This document shows, in pieces, positions 6,586 through 9,961 of a stretch of DNA of 9,961 bases. Positions within the stretch are counted from its first letter, which is position 1. Every line of letters starts with the position of its first letter. Position numbers and translations under genes: made by a program. A model generated the notes under the pieces. That model did no database searches. It was not told the DNA's origin and worked only from the letters and a program-made list of their open reading frames with translations. The stretch is from Candidatus Eiseniibacteriota bacterium (GTDB lineage: Bacteria > Joyebacterota > Joyebacteria > Joyebacterales > Joyebacteraceae): assembly GCA_030610515.1 (NCBI GenBank), contig JAUWRQ010000013.1, positions 1 to 9,961 on the forward strand. Direction: 5' to 3'.

Positions 6586-8730
6586 TTGAACTTCACGTTT
6601 CTGAATGCGGCGTTTCTGTTCGGCGCTCTGGCGGCACTCCTCCAGCTCATCATTCACCTGTTCAGTCGCCGCCGGGTCGAGACCGTCGACTTCAGCTCGC
6701 TTCGGTTTCTGCGCGAGCTCGAACGGAGGAAGATCAGACGCGTTCGGATCCGACAGATACTGCTTCTCGTCGTTCGCAGTCTCATCATCCTCTTCGTCGC
6801 ACTTGCCCTCGCGAGGCCGACGCTCTCCGGGGCGCTCGCGGGGGGGCGGAGCCACGCAAGGACGTCGGTCGCAATCGTCCTCGACGAGAGTGGGAGCATG
6901 GCGCGTGACGGCGCCCGAGGCACGTTGCTCGATGAGGCGATCGCGGTCGCCGCCCGCGTGGTCGACCTTCTCGACGAAGGGGACCAGGCGTTTCTCGTGA
7001 CCTGCGCCGCACCGCCGAGGTCGGTGTTGGCAGGCGGCACGTTCAGCCGGGGCACGCTCGTGGAATCGCTCGATGAGTTGGAGCCGACAGCGGCCGCGAC
7101 CGAGTACGCGGATGCCGTGCGGCTTGGCCTGGAGCTTCTCGACGGGGCCCGGAACCTCAATCGCGAGCTGTATCTCGTGGGCGACATGCAGCGCTCGGGG
7201 TGGACGGGACCGGTTCTGACGGCGGGTGGATCGGGTTCCCGCGGGTCCGACGGCGCAGGCGGGTCCGACGGCGAGCGAGCGTCTTCGGGGAAGCGCGCGG
7301 CGGACGGAGGCCCATCGGCCTACGTGTTTCCTCTCGAGGGTCCCGTCGGCAACCTTTTCATTTCCGACGTGGCCACGGAACGCAGGTACGGGGGAACGGC
7401 TGGCCGCATCGCAGTTACGGCGCAGGTGAAGAACGGCAGCCGGCGTCGGGCGAAGGTGCCGGTCCGCCTCTTCGTCGACGGCGTACAGGTGGGTCGGTCG
7501 GGCGTCGACCTGTCGCCCGGGGAGCACGGGACCGCGCAGTTCTCGGTGGCCCTTGACGAGAGCGCCTGGCACTCGGGATGGGCGGAGCTTCCGGACGACG
7601 CGCTCGAGATCGACAACAGAAGATACTTCGTTGTGCCCCCGAGACTCACGACGGAGGTCCTGATCGTGCAGGCGGACGGGGAGTTGGACAGGGGGGATGC
7701 GTACTACACGGAGCTGGCGTTGGACCCGTCTGGAAACGCCGAGAGGTTCAGTCCGTCCGTCGTTCCCCTGTCTGACCTCATTGCTCAGGACCAGGGCAGG
7801 TTTCCCGCCGTCGTCCTCGCCGACGTGGGCAGACTCGACGCGGGCGCCTCCGCGTGGCTGGCCCGGCACGTCGAGACGGGAGGCGGGCTCGTCATCATCC
7901 TGGGTGACCGGACGGACGTCCGGGCGTGGAACGAAGGTGAGGTTCCCGGTTCGTCAGTGCTCGTCCTGCGGGAGCCCTTCGAGCGGGAGGCGGGCGTGCG
8001 CCTGGCGCCCGCGAGCCGGGGGCATCCGCTCACAGACGGGCTGGTTGTCGGAGAGAGGCTCATAGACGACATCGCTGTGACGAGGGGATTTGCGGCGGAC
8101 CTCGAGGGCGGCGAGGAGATCCTGGAGTTCCCGGGGATAGGTCCTGCGCTCACGGTCGCGCGGGGTCCGGGGGGAGAGCACGCGGGCGAAGTCGCCGTCC
8201 TCCTGACCGCGATAGACCCGCACTGGAACGACCTCCCGCGCAGCGGGTTCCTGGTTCCGCTCCTGCACCGGATCGTTCGGGAGGTCTCCGGAGGTGCGGC
8301 TCGCCGCGGCGACGTGCTCGTGGGCGAGGGCCTCGAGGTGATCCTCGCGGATGGGGCGGCTGGCCGCATCGAGGTCACGTTGCCGGATGGCACGACCGCT
8401 ACGCCGGAGCACCGCGCGGGATCCAGGGCGGTCGTCGCGCTCGCCGCCGCTACCCTCCCAGGCATCCACACGTTCTCGATGAACGGCACGGTCGTCGCTC
8501 TTGGAGTCGTCAACGTCGATCCTGTGGAAAGCGATCTGAGCCCGGCCGACCCACAGGAGATCGGACGACACCTCGAGGGAATCGCGCACCGCTTCATTGA
8601 CCCTAGTGGTGACATTGGAGCCGGCATACTGGAGGCCAGGCACGGGCGGGAGCTCTGGCGTCTGTTCGTCTACGGGGCGCTCGCCCTTCTTGCGTTCGAG
8701 ATGTATCTGGCGAGGCAACGAACGGGCTAA
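6586..8730 (+). CDS. BatA-like membrane protein with VWA domain and long C-terminal extension
   Basis: This is a 714-residue protein. Residues 1-80 match the BatA/aerotolerance N-terminal domain: a membrane segment (about 4-25), the SRRRVETVDFSSLRFL motif (28-42), a basic stretch ELERRKIRRVRIRQ and a second membrane segment (58-76, ending ARPTL). A VWA domain follows (about 93-210) with an intact MIDAS: D100-E-S102-G-S104, T172 and D200. Residues 212-243 are a Gly/Ser/Asp-rich linker. Residues 254-350 look like a beta-sandwich (CARDB/Ig-like), and 355-450 resemble a GATase-1-like Rossmann fold with LARHVETGGGLVIILGDR (425-442); no catalytic Cys triad is evident. A final membrane helix (about 690-710, VYGALALLAFEMYLA) anchors the C-terminus. 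Classical BatA proteins are about 330 residues, so this is an extended form. It lies 57 bp after the DUF58 gene and is probably co-transcribed; it is a likely client of MoxR. Precise function unknown. Confidence 0.9.
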   Translation: MNFTFLNAAFLFGALAALLQLIIHLFSRRRVETVDFSSLRFLRELERRKIRRVRIRQILLLVVRSLIILFVALALARPTLSGALAGGRSHARTSVAIVLDESGSMARDGARGTLLDEAIAVAARVVDLLDEGDQAFLVTCAAPPRSVLAGGTFSRGTLVESLDELEPTAAATEYADAVRLGLELLDGARNLNRELYLVGDMQRSGWTGPVLTAGGSGSRGSDGAGGSDGERASSGKRAADGGPSAYVFPLEGPVGNLFISDVATERRYGGTAGRIAVTAQVKNGSRRRAKVPVRLFVDGVQVGRSGVDLSPGEHGTAQFSVALDESAWHSGWAELPDDALEIDNRRYFVVPPRLTTEVLIVQADGELDRGDAYYTELALDPSGNAERFSPSVVPLSDLIAQDQGRFPAVVLADVGRLDAGASAWLARHVETGGGLVIILGDRTDVRAWNEGEVPGSSVLVLREPFEREAGVRLAPASRGHPLTDGLVVGERLIDDIAVTRGFAADLEGGEEILEFPGIGPALTVARGPGGEHAGEVAVLLTAIDPHWNDLPRSGFLVPLLHRIVREVSGGAARRGDVLVGEGLEVILADGAAGRIEVTLPDGTTATPEHRAGSRAVVALAAATLPGIHTFSMNGTVVALGVVNVDPVESDLSPADPQEIGRHLEGIAHRFIDPSGDIGAGILEARHGRELWRLFVYGALALLAFEMYLARQRTG
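7241..7276 (+). repeat. 18-bp in-frame tandem repeat in the Bat-like linker
   Basis: Two adjacent 18-bp units (7241-7258 and 7259-7276) share their first 15 bases, GCGGGTCCGACGGCG. They encode GSDGAG and GSDGER at residues 220-231, within the Gly/Ser-rich linker between the VWA and beta-sandwich domains. This looks like replication slippage in a flexible linker. Confidence 0.75.
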
Positions 8731-8775
8731 GGCTCGGGCGCGCGACGCCAACGCCGCGATTCAGGCTTGAGACGG

Positions 8776-8780
8776 GGAGG
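8776..8780 (+). promoter_or_regulatory. Ribosome-binding site that fixes the TTG start of mfd
   Basis: GGAGG ends 7 nt before the TTG at 8788, whereas the first ATG in frame (8800) is 19 nt away, too far for normal initiation. This supports a TTG start and a protein beginning MPGRMIVDIAS. The 57-bp gap after the Bat-like stop shows no clear terminator. Confidence 0.65.
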
Positions 8781-8787
8781 CAACGCT

Positions 8788-9961
8788 TTGCCGGGACGCA
8801 TGATCGTCGACATCGCGAGCGGCGCGTCGCTCTTCGAGGATGCTGCGTCCCGCATCGATGGTGGCGGACGCCTCTGGGTCGGCGGACTCATGGGCTCCTC
8901 CCGGACGCTCCTTGCGGCCGTCCTTCGCCGCCGCTTCCCGCATCCGTGGGTCGTGATCGGACCCACCGCGTCGGACGCTGAGCACATCTACGATGACCTC
9001 GTCACGTTCCTCGGGGTTTCCGATGTTCAGCTCTTCGGGGAGTGGGAGACGCTCGCGTACGAGCGAAGGTCGCCTCTGGCCAGCATCACCGAGTCGCGCC
9101 TTGTCACCCTGTCCCGTCTGCAGGCCGGCGAGTCGTTCGTCATTGTAACGACGCCGAAGGCCGTGATGCAGGCGACGCTTCCGAGACGACTGCTCAGGGA
9201 GACTACGCGCGTCGTCCGGCGGGGAGTCTCGCTCGACCTCGCGGAGTTCACGAGGTTCCTGATCGACTGCGGATATGGGCGGGTGCGCATGGTCGAGGAA
9301 TCGGGCGACTTCAGCGTGCGCGGGGGCATAGTGGACCTGCTCTCGTTCGGATACGACGACCCGCTGCGTCTCGAGCTGTGCGGCGACGAGGTGGAGTCAA
9401 TACGACAGTTCGACGTTTACACGCAGCGGTCGATACGCAAGCTCGAGGAGGCAACCGTACTGCCGCGCAGGGAGGTCGTGCTCGCCGGAGAGGGACGAGG
9501 AGAAGTGCGCGCAAGGCTCTCCGAGTCGCACCCCTCCGACTCTGAAGACAGAGACCGCGTCCTCACGGCCCTCGACGCGGGGTTCTACTTCGAAGGTGTG
9601 GAGCAATATCTCCCCGCCATCCATCCCGACGCCGAGACGCTCGCCGACTACCTGCCGGAGGAGTCGGGTGCCGTGCTCGTCCGCGAGGACGAAGTCTGGG
9701 ACCGCGCGGAGCTACTGTCACTCGAGGCGGCGAAGATCTACATGGACAAGAGAGAAGAGGTCCCTCTCTGCGAACCGGAGTCACTGCTCGTTCCGTTCGA
9801 GCGATTGCCCCGGAAGCTGGGGCGGCGGTCGCTCGTTGCCACGGGCCTGGTCCCCAGCGGCAGGATCGAGGGACTCGAGCGCATCGAGATCCCCGCGAAG
9901 CTGCAGGAGTCGTTCGGTTCCGACATGGACCTTCTGCGCGCACGGCTGAGCGGACTCTCGC
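8788..9961 (+). CDS. mfd: Transcription-repair coupling factor Mfd, N-terminal part (cut by window edge)
   Basis: The first 391 codons are visible; full-length Mfd is about 1100 residues. Mfd displaces RNA polymerase stalled at DNA lesions and recruits UvrA for nucleotide excision repair. The visible part covers the UvrB-like D1a/D2/D1b module: a degenerate nucleotide site VGGLMGSSRTLLAA (31-44) instead of a UvrB Walker A, the EWETLAYERRSP segment (86-96; UvrB and Mfd carry a D/E-x-L-P-Y-like motif here), VEESGDFSVRGGIVDLLSFG (169-188), LELCGDEVESIRQFDVYTQRS (195-215) and the YLP-containing FEGVEQYLPAIHPDAETLADYLP (268-290). The missing Walker A lysine and the spacing favour Mfd over UvrB; the RNA polymerase-binding and helicase domains would lie beyond the window. 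The TTG start is based on the ribosome-binding site. Placement directly behind a Bat-type operon is unusual and may be a chance neighbourhood. Confidence 0.93.
   Translation, partial: MPGRMIVDIASGASLFEDAASRIDGGGRLWVGGLMGSSRTLLAAVLRRRFPHPWVVIGPTASDAEHIYDDLVTFLGVSDVQLFGEWETLAYERRSPLASITESRLVTLSRLQAGESFVIVTTPKAVMQATLPRRLLRETTRVVRRGVSLDLAEFTRFLIDCGYGRVRMVEESGDFSVRGGIVDLLSFGYDDPLRLELCGDEVESIRQFDVYTQRSIRKLEEATVLPRREVVLAGEGRGEVRARLSESHPSDSEDRDRVLTALDAGFYFEGVEQYLPAIHPDAETLADYLPEESGAVLVREDEVWDRAELLSLEAAKIYMDKREEVPLCEPESLLVPFERLPRKLGRRSLVATGLVPSGRIEGLERIEIPAKLQESFGSDMDLLRARLSGLS

Noticed and set aside
6520..7869. 449-codon open frame on the minus strand
   Set aside because: It is antisense to the DUF58 end and the Bat-like gene, is very Arg/Pro-rich without recognisable motifs, and is explained by high GC codon bias.
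8788..9961. UvrB instead of Mfd
   Set aside because: UvrB would have an intact Walker A near its N-terminus; here it is degenerate, and the YLP-containing segment and spacing fit the Mfd N-terminal module.
1..9961. tRNA, rRNA, CRISPR array, insertion sequence or attachment site
   Set aside because: No cloverleaf-like segment, regularly spaced repeats, transposase motifs or terminal inverted repeats were seen.

Overview
The window is GC-rich and almost fully coding, and it carries parts of two transcription units facing away from each other. No identifiable marker gene fixes the species. A secreted peptidase whose C-terminus enters a FlgD/T9SS-like sorting domain ('PNP' followed by a G-V-Y-D-x-x-G-R-L-V strand), a secreted GEVED-like protein and a MoxR/DUF58/Bat block together suggest an uncultured lineage of the FCB group or its neighbours (Eisenbacteria, Krumholzibacteriota or Latescibacterota type). 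This placement is inference.

Left half, minus strand. Positions 1-2988 hold most of a large secreted M28 zinc metallopeptidase (996 codons visible, C-terminus cut by the window edge). Positions 3279-4100 hold a 273-residue secreted, cysteine-rich protein with a GEVED-type ending. The 290-bp gap between them holds a TATAAT-like -10 box and a perfect 8-bp inverted repeat with CRP/FNR-like half-sites, so the peptidase probably has its own regulated promoter.

Middle, 4101-4511. This is a divergent promoter region. Two sigma70-like promoters, each with a 17-bp spacer, lie back to back: one for the GEVED gene, one for the plus-strand operon. Both predicted leaders contain a perfect or near-perfect 9-bp hairpin.

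Right half, plus strand. The order is moxR-type AAA+ ATPase (4512-5513), DUF58 protein (5629-6528), a 714-residue BatA-like membrane VWA protein (6586-8730), and the N-terminal 391 codons of mfd (8788 to the edge). MoxR ATPases are thought to act as chaperones or remodellers for VWA proteins encoded beside them; here the partners would be the soluble DUF58 protein and the membrane-anchored Bat-like protein. Mfd, the transcription-repair coupling factor, follows after 57 bp with no visible terminator and may be co-transcribed. The last two genes appear to start at TTG, each behind a well-spaced Shine-Dalgarno sequence.

Most of the window can be assigned to known families. The points worth a second look are the operator-like palindrome before the peptidase, the nested stem between moxR and the DUF58 gene, the loss of a normally conserved tryptophan in the DUF58 protein, the fused Bat-like architecture, the short C-terminal tail of the GEVED-like protein, and a near-identical 23-bp in-frame match between the two secreted-protein genes. 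I did not find a clearly new system.
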